Assembly: GCF_020921035.1 (NCBI RefSeq)
Contig: NC_063158.1
Coordinates: forward strand, 16,722,001 to 16,786,000
Direction: 5' to 3'
Source of the DNA: Rhodamnia argentea
Taxonomy: Eukaryota; Streptophyta; Magnoliopsida; Myrtales; Myrtaceae
Length of the DNA: 64,000 nucleotides
Shown here one piece after another: positions 25,960 through 36,663 of this stretch (positions are counted from its first letter, which is position 1; each line of letters begins with the position of its first letter). The translations under genes were made by a program, and so were the position numbers. The notes below the pieces were generated by a model that saw nothing but the letters and a program-made list of their open reading frames with translations, ran no database searches and had not been told where the DNA came from.

Positions 25960-26740
25960 TGACGCTATTTGTATGCGAAAGTGCATATGCAAATGTCAAT
26001 CGGAATACAAACTTCGATCATGACATACAAGGACGATATTACCTGACAATAACCACATGAAGCAAGATAGGACAAATCAAATGCAGAACTGGATGATGTA
26101 ATCACATGACATGACATGACAAATAAGAGCATAATGGCGAGATGACATGACATTGCAATCATCTTGTATAGCATGATATGGCAAGTCAAAACCAAAACAT
26201 GACGATGAAATTACACGACATGACATGACAGTAATCGCATGCACTCATGCTGTGTTCCAAACCCAGAGCCGAAAGAGGGGACAATCCTTTGTCTAATCCA
26301 CTAGAACTCGAAGCAGATTGAGTTGTGTCAATTGACCTCTGAATCAGCTTGTGCGTATGTGTGTGCGATCGCAATTGAAGGACAAATTGTATAGTCGATA
26401 CAGTGTCGGTGCTAAGTGCTAACCTTGGTTTTCAAAATACAGTCGGTCACCCTCAAATTGTTGGGATATGAATTTGACTTTTGTATTGAAAACATCGTCA
26501 GGACATGGGGAATAGCTGCAATCGCATCCGCTCATGAGCGAAAGATAAGCAAAAGGCTATACTCGGTACTGGAAAGTTGACGAAGCTCCTCCCTTCATTC
26601 GAAATTTTGTTTCGATTCAAGGTGGCTCAAAATGACGACCCCAATATGACCAGCTCTCTTTCATCTTCGTGATTTCGAATATGGAAATCATAATTTGCTC
26701 AGTCTTCAGTACCACCCAACCCGTCCGAGGTGATTGAAAC
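25960..26740 (-). repeat. Inverted copy 1 of the FOLT1 3' flank
   Basis: This is the reverse complement of 19440-20900 without the element inserted there. It includes runs of degenerate CATGACATGACATG that create spurious open frames. It lies at the left edge of duplicated block 1. Confidence 0.7.
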
Positions 26741-27741
26741 TAAGACTCCACTTGTTCAGCAAAAAACAATCTTCAGAAAAATATTTTTGTTTGGATTTTT
26801 GGGCATTCGATTTGCGGAAAATTAGTCAATGAAAAAAAAAAATTCAATCAGTAAAAAGGACACCTACAAAAGTGAGAAAAATGATTCCCTCTTTTTAAAA
26901 GAGAAAATCATTTTTCATCCTTTCTTTCACTCACACCGAGCATATTCTCCTAAGTGCACTGCTCGTCGCTCGCCTGTGGCCGGGCAGTCGCCATGTCCGA
27001 CGACTGGCTGAAGAGAAAGGAAAAATAATAAAAAGAAAAATTAAAATAAAAAAATATTAAAAAAAAATAATTAAATGAAGTGCACGGAGGGAAATCAAAT
27101 CAGATTTTCCATACTAGACGACGGAGGATATTTTCCGGTACATTTCATGTTTCAACCATTCGGAAAATATCGTCCATGTATGCTCGTCAATTCACTACTT
27201 CTTGAAATCATTTCTCAAAAATATCAGATTTTTCGTGAAACGAAGGGAGCCAATGAGACAAAAAGTGCTCAAAATTGAATGACCTATATACGTATCCATC
27301 CCTTGCTTAACATAAAGAAGATGCAAAATTGCCGAAATCGCAGCTTAACCGACGTTGAACGCGTTCCTTTCAGGTGTGAACGTTACAGATTCCGGTTCCC
27401 AACGCCATCACCTTTCGACATATTTCCGATTACTAATCACCTCACGAGAGCATCTGCATCTAATTTCCGCTTTTTGCACTTGTCTTTGTCCGAATTATTC
27501 CCTTGTCATGGCGGGTGGAGTGTGGAGAGGGGGCGCCATGTTTTAATTTTTCTCTTGCTTTCTTTCTAAACTGAACAAATGAATACACGGAGACGAGAAT
27601 GATTATTTATCGAACTATCCCATTTAATTATGAGATTCATATGCTATTTATAAACATATGTTATCGTAATTAGGGTTTGCCCTAGTCTGTTTCGGGTGCA
27701 CATCTACCTCATTCGTTAGATTTCACGTGCCATTCCTAATC

Positions 27742-28887
27742 GGGAAAATTACCAAAAAAGTCCTAAACATATTGTAATTGTGCCAATTCAGTAACAAATA
27801 TATATTTTTTTTGCCGATTCAGTCCTGAAGCTTTTGCAATTGTGCCAATTCAGTCCATCCGGCGAAGTTTGGCCGGTCGAAGTTGACGTGGACGCCGGCC
27901 GGCCAGCGATGAAATATTTTAATATTAATTTTGAATTTTCTTTATAGTTTATTTTCTTTTTCTCTTTTCTTTTTTTAATTTTCTGTTTTTTCCTTTTCTT
28001 TTTTCCTTCCCCTTCCTCTTTCTTCAGAGGAACGCTGGTGGCCGAGGTCCTGCGATCGGTTAGAGGGACGGCTGGTCTTGCAGGGGCCTACGAGACCGAG
28101 CCTTGCCATGGCCGGGCGAGGCTCGCCACATTGAGGATGCACGAACCGAAGCCCTATGCCCCACCATCTCCCCTTTACCCGTCGATGTTCGCCTCTCTTC
28201 GATCTCTCTTTGCTTCCCCTCTCTCGAGGGTTCTCCTTCTGCACTTCCAGTTTCCAATTTCTGATTGGGGTTTCAGCATCTAATGCTCCTCGTTTTCTTG
28301 TTTTTTCAATTGGATCAGATGGAAAAAAATAGTTTTCGGAGACGGTGACGCGTCATAACTGGAGAACAGAGTCGTTCCTTTTCTTGTGCGGCCGACGAAC
28401 AGAGTAGTTCCTTGCCGACCATCCTGATATATCACCAGATTCACCACCCAGAGTCCCTTTTCCCCCAAAAGAAACACCAAGCTTCCATTTTTTCTTTTCT
28501 GCTGCTCTTGAGATTTCGAGCCTACGATGGTAAGGTCGAGCCTCACCAGATCTGGGCTGGCAAAGTCGGCCGTCCCTCTAGCTGGTCGCCAGACCTCGGC
28601 GACCGGCGTTCCTCTGAAGACTGGCGACCGTGTTCTCTGAAAAAGAAGAAGGAAGGTGAAGGGAAAAAGAAAAGAAAAACAGAAAAATAAAATAATTCAG
28701 AAATAATAATAAAATATTCGATTGCTAGCCAGTCGGCATTCATGTCAGCATCGGCTGGCCAAATTTCGCTAGATGGACTGAATTAGCATAATTGCAAAAG
28801 GTTTAGGACTGAATCGGAAAAAAAAAAGGATTTAGAATTGAATTGGCATAATTACAAAATATTTAAGACTTTTTTGGTAATTTTCCT
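27742..28887. mobile_element. Mutator-like foldback element with long inverted arms and a foreign spacer
   Basis: There is a perfect 9-bp direct repeat, TTCCTAATC, at 27733-27741 and 28888-28896. The terminal inverted repeats start GGGAAAATTACCAAAAAAGT and end with the near-complement. The inverted arms continue well inside: TTCAGAGGAACGCTGGTGGC (28023) opposes the complementary stretch around 28600-28625. A GC-rich, non-repeated spacer lies at about 28090-28550. There is no transposase. A transcript through it would fold into a long hairpin. Confidence 0.8.
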
Positions 28888-29265
28888 TTCCTAATCTGAC
28901 TTTTGCATGAGAAGGGGTGAAATGAGAAATTCTTGATTGTATCGATTTTTTTTTTCTCTCTTAATAATATCTTAAGTACCTCCTCTTATTTTACCCATTT
29001 TCTATGATATTTACGCATTTGCCAAATGAGTTGATGCTTACTAATTGTTTTCTTCGAAGAAGTAGAAGATTCGAATGCAACAAGTGAACGACAAGTCAAA
29101 TCGCAAAGGCGCATGGCATCCACACGAAATCATATTATCTAACAGAAATCACATAGCCGCATGGCATCCAATTGAATCTAACACCTCATTTCCTACATTT
29201 ATAACTTTCTTTAATGGCAGCATCTTTGTGATTTCACAACACATTCCGTCTTTTCCTTCCGTCGG
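28888..29265. other. Gene-free stretch between two elements
   Basis: Nothing coding is seen. It is repeated with small differences at about 44428-44814 as part of the large duplication. Confidence 0.6.
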
Positions 29266-29274
29266 AATCATTAA

Positions 29275-29820
29275 GAAAAATTACAAAAAAAAAGTCATAA
29301 ATCTATTGCAATCGTGTCAATTCGGTCCTAAACTTTTTTTTTTGGTCAATTGAGTCCTAAACCATTTTACATTTTTGCCAATTCAGTTCATCCAACTAAT
29401 TTTGGCAAAAAATTACTGATGTGGACGTCGGCCTTTCTACATGGCATGGCAAGCATTGACGTGGATATTTTTTAATAATTTTAAACTTTTTAAAACTTTT
29501 TTAATGTATTTTTCTTTCTCCCTTTTTTTTCATTCCTTCTTTCTTCAGCCAGTCCCCGAAGCAAAAAAAAAAAAGGAAAGGCAAAATAAAATATAAAAAA
29601 TAATAAAAAATTGAGAACAATTACAATATGGTGAATAATTACAACATCAGCATCGGCTGCACAACGTAGGATGATTGACATCTAGGTCAGTAATTTCCGA
29701 TCAAAATTGGTCGGTTGGATTGAATTGACACAAATAAAAGGTTTAGAACTGAATGGACAAAAAAAGAGATTTAGGACTAAATAGGAACAATTCGAATAGG
29801 TTTAGGACTTTTTTAAACAG
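29275..29820. mobile_element. Non-autonomous inverted-repeat element, block 1 copy
   Basis: The left arm begins GAAAAATTAC and the right arm ends GGTTTAGGACTTTTTTAAAC. The internal phrases (CAATTCAGTTCATCCAACTA, CATTGACGTGGATATTTTTT) mark it as the same superfamily as the 27742 element. The flanks AATCATTAA and AGTCGTTAG are a plausible decayed 9-bp target duplication. The partner copy in block 2 has AATCATTAG on its left. Confidence 0.65.
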
Positions 29821-30659
29821 AGTCGTTAGCCGAGTGAGATCACACATTAAGTTGACTACTTAGAATAATGCCAGATCGCATAGGCGCATGGCGTCCACAC
29901 GAAAGCAAATTATCTTCTAAATGGGAACTCAACAACTTTTCTTAATTAATCAAATGATAATCCTCGACTGAAGATAACCAAGTGGTGCCTGGGGAATACA
30001 GACCGCCGCAGATGTGCATTGCCTGAATAGTCTTTTATCATTCATTATATACTTTCATGTAATTAATTAGCTAAGTTCATTGACTTTTTATTTATTTTTT
30101 TTTTTTGGTGTGTTGAGGCCCACGAATCCGGACTCTCCACGCGAAAGAAAGAAACACCAACGATTGTTTTACATGTCTAACTTCGCTTTGAAAAGTTATT
30201 AATCGTAACTATAATAGTTGCCTTGCTCCTCTCACTCCCTGCAATTTGTTTACATAATGCCGAGTGGGTGACGAATCTTCGGTGTTGATGATGTGCGAGT
30301 ATATCATGCATGAGATCAGTCAACTTTACTAACTTCGCTCGTAAAGGAAATCGAGTCCAAACAGGTTTCCCAGTTCGAGTTTAATCCCTAGTTTGCGTTT
30401 GTCTTCTATTTTGGATCCAATTCTTTTAGAAGTGGTTCTTGTTTGCGAATTGTATCAAATAGGCAATTTTTTCATGAATTACACTCAGAAGCATTCTAAG
30501 ATGAGTATTTAGTGTTCAGGACAATAAATCTTGCGATAAAATTTACGAATTCTTTTGTGAAATTGAGAGATTATTTCGTGTAGAATTGCGGGGTTAAATA
30601 CATGTAATTGGGAGCTTAGAAACACTAAAAGTGTTTGAATGACTTGAGTGTGGTTGTGA

Positions 30660-31340
30660 TCTCCATTATATCGCTTGGTTCTATATTAGAATCCTATGTT
30701 GTTCTTCCCATGAAGTAGATGCATTGACTGAACCACTTAAATTTGGTGTCCGATTTATTTCATTATTCGTTTTATTTTATTAGAATCCTATGCTGCTCTT
30801 CGAGGAAATGTTCTAGATATATGCAAATAGTTATGAATGACTACTCGAAGAAGACCTGAGTATTTGTGCTGTGGTACGAGTTTGATGTCATTGTCAAAAC
30901 CAGAAAGTTGAAACATTTGATAAGAAATGAGAATGGTAAGATGATCAAGCATATGTAGATCGACACTAGTATGAAATTTTACTTGGTGCTGTTAAATAGA
31001 TTCGGCATGAAGAAGGCATAATAAGACGTCGCACAAACACCAGTGAACAGCAACCGGTTATAGAATTGAAGAGTAGAAAATTATGTCTTACACCATCAAT
31101 CATGTGACGATAATGGCATTTTAACGTCTTGATATGATAGATGTACATACCTTGGGGAGGTGGAAGATCTCTGTATACATCTATGGCGCATGTGGTACTA
31201 GCCTCTATATGGAGGATGATTGGCGATTGATTGCAATAATGCGTGCACATGAATTTCACGATTCATGAGCAGAGAGGTATAGGTACAACAAGTAAAAATC
31301 CTATTGCTGATATTTACGTGAGTACTCTCGTTTATAACAA
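30660..31340 (+). pseudogene. Copia retrotransposon integrase remnant, block 1 (internally deleted)
   Basis: The segment from about 30800 (TTCGAGGAAATGTTCTAGAT) equals the integrase part of the larger remnant at 48467 onward. It translates in pieces to YMQIVMNDYSKKT followed by a stop, like the integrase core of Copia elements. The gag, protease and early integrase found in block 2 (46225-48465) are missing here. Stops and frameshifts are frequent, so it is non-functional. Confidence 0.6.
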
Positions 31341-32261
31341 TGATTATTTAGTTAAACCTCATTAAAGAAAGCCACGTTCGAGCCTACGCCAATTATGACC
31401 GTGCCTTTCCTTGCAACCCTGGTAAAGGTGACATCCCTCGCTTCGGAAGAACGCAATGCATCTTTGCGTTCTTTACTGAACATCTCTTTCTTTTTTCTTG
31501 TGGGCCAATAATTGTCAAGAAGTTTGTGATACCTAAATTCTTTTTGGGTTTGATTCGTGTCCTCATCATCTAGACTTAAATCAAACGTACTGCAACATAT
31601 AAAAGTGTTAAACTAAACAGGGTTGGTGGGGGGGGGGGAGGGAATAGTCGCTCAGGATGATGACTAATTGGGTATTCAAAACTGGAAAATACTTTCTTGA
31701 CAGTGTTGTCGGGAACGGTAACCTTAGATCCACACATCATCACCGCTTGTATTGCATAAAAAACTTATTGTTTGGAAAATCACGTGGTAAAAACTAACTA
31801 ACGGTACTGTTAAACTATTAAAATAGGAGCTCTTTTCAAAATATTCTATTAGCAATTGTCCTGCCATTTCTAGAGGAAGCATAATAAGATCTCATCAACG
31901 TTTCATGAGCAATTAGCACACTTATGGAGACACCTATTAGAAGATCTTGCAAATCATGTTTGAACACATAAGATTATATTATCAAAAATTGCCCATAAGA
32001 AGCAAAGGCTATTCGCATTTCCGTGGGAAGCTTGTCCCTCGATTTGTTTGTTCACTTATTTGAGCTACTGAAAATGGGTCGCATTCCACATTATCATTTA
32101 AAAAAAAAACAAAATGCAGAGATACGACATCGGACACTGTTTTCCACCAGTAGGTCTTTTCATTTTATTCGGGCGTGAACACATGAGATTCCACCAACTC
32201 TAGGAAACCACGTCCCAGGTTCCACCGGACCGCACTTGGGCATTATTCAAGTTCTAGGACG
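31341..32261. other. Upstream region of VTL copy A, conserved among copies
   Basis: From about 31650 (GGATGATGACTAATTGGGT) the sequence is shared with the upstream regions of copies B, C, D and E, and the last part also with F in inverted orientation. Nothing coding is seen. Its conservation reflects duplication. Confidence 0.7.
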
Positions 32262-32282
32262 CACGTGTTTCTCTATAAATAG
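32262..32282 (+). promoter_or_regulatory. Proximal promoter of VTL A: G-box CACGTG and TATA box
   Basis: CACGTG is at 32262-32267 and TATAAATAG at 32274-32282, about 90 bases before the ATG. The more distal site that is CACGTG in copies B, D and E reads CACATG here. Iron-response bHLH proteins are known to bind G-boxes; a link here is inference. Confidence 0.7.
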
Positions 32283-32371
32283 CTTCTCTCAGGGAGTGTG
32301 CCCTCCACACGCCCTCTTATCTTCCTCTCCAATATTCGTTTCGCTTCTATAGCTTCTCTCTCCATCCATCC

Positions 32372-33046
32372 ATGGCAACAACACCATCAACTCGACCGCA
32401 AAACCCCAAACAATTGGCTCCTCCTCCTCCCGTCGACCTCGAGGGACAAACCAACCAAGCCCTTGAGCAAGAGGTTGAGGTTGTTGACTTCTCGAAGCGA
32501 GCTCGGTGGCTTCGCGCTGCCGTGCTGGGTGCTAATGACGGCCTGCTCTCGACGGCATCGCTCATGATGGGTGTGGGTGCTGTCCATAGGGACGTCAAGA
32601 CCATGGCGATAACCGGAATGGCGGGGCTGATCGCCGGCGCCCGTAGCATGGCTATCGGGGAGCTCGTATCCGTGTACTCGCAGTACGACATCGAGGTGGC
32701 CGAGATCAAGAGAGAGGATAGGAACGAAGCCCTAGGAGCTGAAGAGATGGACTCGAGGAAGGAGAAGCTACCGAGCCCATGGCAAGCGGCTGGGGCATCG
32801 GCATTGGCCTTTGCGGTGGGGGCGTTGGTTCCGATCCTCGCGGCTGTGTTCATAAAGGAGTACAAGGTGAGGGTGGCCGTGGTGATAGTGGCGGTAAGCG
32901 TGGCATTGTTTGGGTTCGGTGGGCTGAGCGCAGTCTTGGGGAAAGCGCGGGTGGTGAAGTCGGCTTCTAGGGTGCTGCTTGGAGGGTGGTTGGCCATGGG
33001 CATTACCTTTGGTTTGACCAAGCTGATTGGATCTACTGGTCTATAA
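32372..33046 (+). CDS. Vacuolar iron transporter homolog (VTL / nodulin-21-like), copy A, intact
   Basis: A single exon of 224 aa, in the usual range for plant VTL proteins. The start lies in CCATGGCA, a good plant context, and is shared by all copies. Five hydrophobic segments are seen at about 46-69, 76-99, 138-161, 167-189 and 197-219. Conserved family features are GANDGLLST (53-61, with Asp56) and [15 protein letters not shown] (92-106, with Met93 and Glu97). The loop between segments 2 and 3 is only about 38 residues, so the cytosolic metal-binding domain of true VIT1 is absent, as is normal for VTLs. Known role: iron (or manganese) transport into the vacuole or across another membrane, limiting cytosolic iron. 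Odd point: residue 91 is Arg (codon 32642-32644), whereas B to F have Cys inside the second hydrophobic segment. The copy is open throughout, but whether it works is uncertain. Confidence 0.93.
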   Translation: MATTPSTRPQNPKQLAPPPPVDLEGQTNQALEQEVEVVDFSKRARWLRAAVLGANDGLLSTASLMMGVGAVHRDVKTMAITGMAGLIAGARSMAIGELVSVYSQYDIEVAEIKREDRNEALGAEEMDSRKEKLPSPWQAAGASALAFAVGALVPILAAVFIKEYKVRVAVVIVAVSVALFGFGGLSAVLGKARVVKSASRVLLGGWLAMGITFGLTKLIGSTGL

Positions 33047-33885
33047 TAACTTAAGCATCATATATAGTGTTTACTTGATGGTATTAATGGCAAGCAATAA
33101 GATTTACATGTTTCTATCTTAGGTCGATGAATAGTGGTTAGCCCCTCGCCGGCGACGACAACGTCCATCAGCTCCGCTAGAAGAGAGGGTGGGCCATCGG
33201 GGGCAAGGGGCTTGGCGGTGTTGCGTGACGGTGGTAGTGATGGCGTGGGGTGGGGAGAGAGTCCATTGTGTATGTGCGACCGAGTGAGAAACAGGGTTTG
33301 AGGAAGAGGCAACGGGAGGGGAAAAAGATGGACGGGGGTGCGGTTCGGGGGCGAATGTGTTTTCTTTGTAAATTGAAAATCTAGTGTTTGTATAAGTGAT
33401 GATGATTATTTATAAGTGTTATTCCTAATAAATTTTCTGTGCAATTGCATATTGGACCGGTCCTGGATCGACCCGGTCCTTGAGGGGGTGACCAGATCGG
33501 ACCACCCGGAATATATAACACGCAAATTAATATATATATATATATATATATATAATCACGGTATTGTGATAATTATATAACATCCCTTTTGGAAATTCAG
33601 TTCATGTGTTATTTGTATTTGTATCCAAATTCATTTGCAGATGTCAAGATTTTGTAATGGAACTATTATGTGGCTATCTCTAGTTACGTCGCATCATCTT
33701 CCTTTGGGGTTTCTAATCGAAGATGAACATAGGGGGTATCTGCACAACTATGAGCTTTGCAAGAATTTTTGTTCCTTGGGTGAATGAATGTTATGTTCAT
33801 ATATCCTATCATTTACGGGCATGAGTTTTCAGATTTTGCCGCATAAACAAGAGCCTATTAGGCTTTTTCCACTTTATCCATGCTA
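33047..33885. other. 3' region of VTL copy A
   Basis: Contains the 3' UTR (CAATAAGATTTACATG near 33096), a GGTCC-rich stretch near 33450-33510 and an AT microsatellite at about 33531-33553. It is conserved among copies. No gene is seen. Confidence 0.6.
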
Positions 33886-34164
33886 AACAATTTCAAACTG
33901 CTACCCACCACAGGCATGGCGTGATGGTGAGAATCGTACCCTTTAGCACCGGCCCAAGCCACGCGTCGGGGTTCAAAAATCTCCCAACACGTTTCTCGGA
34001 CTTAAGTGGGGGGGTTGCTAGTGGGCTGCGGGGCCAGCTTCTCTCCAGGTATAGTCGCCATCGAAAGGGTCTTCACGTCTACCAAAAAGGTGGCTGGTGA
34101 GTTGACCCGATTACGACCGGCGGATCCTGGATCATCCAAAAAAAAAAACAATTTCAAACAGCTA
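33886..34164 (+). mobile_element. SINE insertion private to the VTL A unit
   Basis: The body is 33904-34146 (about 243 bp). It has an A-box-like TGGCGTGATGGTGAG (33917-33931), a B-box-like GGGTTCAAAAATC (33970-33982) and a terminal A-run (about 34138-34148). The flanking direct repeats are 18 bp with one mismatch (33886-33903 and 34147-34164, AACAATTTCAAAC-x-GCTA). The C unit carries the uninterrupted empty site (about 51525-51542), and B does too (about 37582). The two promoter boxes, A-tail, long target duplication and empty sites together make a SINE very likely. Confidence 0.8.
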
Positions 34165-34173
34165 ACATTACAT

Positions 34174-34358
34174 GTATAGGGTGTGCCTCGAAGCAATATC
34201 CTTTATGGTTATCACATGGATGGTCCATTGGGACCGAACCGAACCTCCGGTCCCGAGCCGGTCCGGTCCTGGTCTAAAAAATTTGTGGATCGGGACTATT
34301 GATCCGATTCCCGATTCCATACCGGGATCGGATTGGCCGGGACCATGCACACCCCTAT
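34174..34358. mobile_element. GGTCC-rich short inverted-repeat element, A unit
   Basis: The ends TATAGGGTGTGC and GCACACCCCTATA are inverted repeats, like hAT-type MITE ends. The interior is dense in GGACCG/CGGTCC palindromes. Homologous pieces lie at 37611, 51551, 54981 and 60224. No clear 8-bp target duplication is seen. Confidence 0.5.
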
Positions 34359-34712
34359 ATGCCTATGGTTTTTAATTGCACTTACGGAATGCTAAAGATA
34401 TTCTAAGTCAACCGCAACGAGACAATTAAGTTTGAAACTTGAGAAACATGAATATTTGAATACATAATATCACGCCCCGTCGACTTTGGCCTCTTGTTTT
34501 CAACCCATTTTTAGACTGATCATATATGCAAAATACATCACGAAGAAAAAGAGAGAGAAATGAGGTGAAGGGTAGCAGGGAAGAGAATGAAAACAAAATT
34601 TAAGTGAATAGAATCATCATTGAGTAACATATTTGCACATCAGATTGCTTGGACTTCGGCCGCTAGCATATAGTTCTGCATCAATGCATGATGAGGGATA
34701 AGCAGACTCTAT

Positions 34713-35263
34713 GGGGAAAGTATCAAAAAAGTCCTAGACCTATTACATTCATATCAATTCAATCCTAAATGTTTTAATTGGACCAATTTAGTACAAACTT
34801 TTTTGCATTTGTGCCAATTCAGTTCATCCGGCCAATTTTGACCCGAAATCGCTAACACGAACGTTGGATGTCATAAGTGAAATGTACCAAAAAAGTCATA
34901 AACGTATTGGATTTGTATTAATTCAGTCTTAAACGTTTTAATTCGACCAGTTTAGTCTAGACCTTTTTGTAATGGTATCTTAAGTGTATTTAATCAATTT
35001 TGGCCAGAAATTGCAGATGTTGATGCTAGCCGTCCTACATGACACGGCTAGAGCTGAGTAGACAATATTATAACAATTTAATAGAATTTTGGATTTTTTT
35101 ATAATCTTTTTGGTAAATTTCTTTTCTGGTCTATTTTTTTTTTTTTGTTGAGGACCACTAAGGGCTGGCAACCCTCGCCAGCATCGTGCAAGGGCGTGGC
35201 GGCCCTTGCTCGATGCCTTCAATGGGTTTGGCTAGGGTCGCGACACCCTCATTTGATTTAGGC
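34713..35263. mobile_element. Half of a Mutator-like element forming the tandem junction A-B
   Basis: Left-arm phrases run from GGGGAAAGTATCAAAAAAGT. The GC-rich centre (CAAGGGCGTGGCGGCCCTTG) is followed by GATTTAGGCTAGAATAGTCA, where VTL upstream sequence begins. The full-length version at 60744-61657 continues beyond this point, so the element is cut here by the duplication junction. Confidence 0.65.
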
Positions 35264-35796
35264 TAGAATAGTCACGCAAGATGATGACTAATTGGGTGTT
35301 CAAAACTGGAAAATACTTTCTTGACAATGCTGTTGGGGACGATAATCATAGATCCACACATCATCACCGCTTGTATTGCATAAAACACTTATTGATTGAA
35401 AAATCGTGTGGTAAAAACTAACCGACAATCTTGTTAAATTATTAAAGTAGTAGCTCCCTTCAAAATACTCTATTAACGGTTGTCTTGCCATTTCTACAGG
35501 AAGTGTAATAAGATCTCATTAACATTTCATGAGCAATTTGCACACTTATGGAGACACCTATTAGAAGATCTTGCAAATCATGTTCGAACACATAAGATTA
35601 TATTATCGGAAATTGCCCATAAGAAGCAAAGGCTATTCGCATTTTTGTGGGAAGCTTGTCCATCGATTTGTTTGTTAACTTATTTGAGCTACTAAAAATG
35701 GGTCGCATTCCACATTATTAAAAAAAAAAAATGCAGCGATACAACATCAGACTTTGTTTTCCACCAGCAAGTCTTATCATTTTATTCAAGTGTGAA

Positions 35797-35899
35797 CACG
35801 TGAGATTCCACCAATGGTAGGAAACCATGTCCCAGGTTCCACCGGACCGTACTTGGGTATTGTTCTAGTTCTAGGATGCACGTGTTTCTCTATAAATAG
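35797..35899 (+). promoter_or_regulatory. Promoter of VTL B: two G-boxes and TATA box
   Basis: CACGTG lies at 35797-35802 (distal) and 35879-35884 (proximal), with TATAAATAG at 35891-35899. B is the only copy with both boxes. Confidence 0.7.
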
Positions 35900-35988
35900 C
35901 TTCTCTCGGGGAGTGTGCCCTCCACACGCCCTCTTGTCTTCCTCTCCAATATTCGTTTCATTTCTATAGCTTCTGTCTCCATCCATCC

Positions 35989-36663
35989 ATGGCAACAACA
36001 CCATCAACTCGACCGCAAGACCCCAAACAATTGGCTCCTCCTCCTCCCGTCGGTCTTGAGGGACAAACCAACCAAGCCCTTGAGGAAGAGGTTAAGGTCG
36101 TTGACTTCTTGAAGCGAGCTCGGTGGCTTCGCGCCGCCGTGCTGGGTGCGAATGACGGGCTGCTCTCGACGGCATCGCTTTTGATGGGCGTGGGTGCCAT
36201 CCACGGGGACGTCAAGACCATGGCGATAACCGGGGTGGCGGGGCTAGTCGCCGGGGCCTGCAGCATGGCCATTGGGGAGCTCGTATCCGTGTACTCGCAG
36301 GACGACATAGAGGTAGCCTAGATCAAGAGAGAGGACATGAAGGAAGCCCTAGGAGCTGAAGAGTTGGGCGCGAGAAAGGAGAAGCTGCCGAGCCCGTGGC
36401 AAGGGGCTGGGGCATCGGCATTGGTTTTTGCGATGGGGGCGCTGGTGCCGATCCTCGCGGCTGTGTTCATAAAGGAGTACAAGGTGAGGGTGGCTGTGGT
36501 GATAGTGGCGGTAAGCATGGCGTTGTTCGGGTTCGGCGGGCTGAGCGCGGTACTGGGGAAAGCACGGGTGGTGAAGTCGGCTTCTAGGGTGCTGCTTGGA
36601 GGGTGGTTGGCCATGGGCATCACCTTTGGTTTGACCAAGCTAATTGGATCTACTGGCCTATAA
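35989..36663 (+). pseudogene. VTL copy B, interrupted by one in-frame stop
   Basis: The same 225-codon frame as copy A is interrupted only by TAG at 36319-36321 (codon 111; the other copies have GAG or a Glu/Gln/Arg codon there). There is no frameshift. Residue 105 is Asp instead of Tyr. As written it would give a 110-residue product with only the first two hydrophobic segments and the GANDGLLST and MAIGE motifs. The downstream half (36322-36663) remains open and conserved, so the stop is recent or the half is still under constraint. Probably a young pseudogene; a sequencing error at one base cannot be excluded. Confidence 0.9.

Larger units (their letters stand above)
25799..34715 (+). repeat. 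Large segmental duplication, block 1 (contains VTL copy A)
   Basis: From TTGTTCTATTGTTCGTTAAG at about 25808 onward, the order of sequences matches the block starting at about 38128. Shared in order: the inverted FOLT1 flank, the Mutator-like elements, the Copia remnant, the VTL gene and the 3' region. Identity by eye is high. Block 1 lacks solo LTR 2 and about 2.2 kb of the Copia remnant present in block 2, and it has a SINE that block 2 lacks. Confidence 0.85.

Noticed and set aside
26100-26130. Possible CRISPR-like or satellite array from CATGACATGACATGAC runs
   Set aside because: The repeats are short and irregular, without spacers, in plant nuclear DNA. This is simple-sequence drift.
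25965-26374. Minus-strand frames rich in Cys-His-Val-Ile-Ser, also at 38292-38566 and 20660-20896 (+)
   Set aside because: They arise from degenerate CATGTCATGTC repeats. No domain is visible.
27279-27569. 96-codon frame repeated at 39669-39935
   Set aside because: Repeated only because of the large duplication. The reading frame shifts between the two copies and there is no recognisable domain.
32347-33021. 224-codon antisense frame across VTL copy A, with similar antisense frames over B to F
   Set aside because: The sense protein is clearly a known family. The antisense frame is open because of GC-rich codon use, its translation is low-complexity Ser/Thr/Pro/Ala, and it has no homology pattern of its own.
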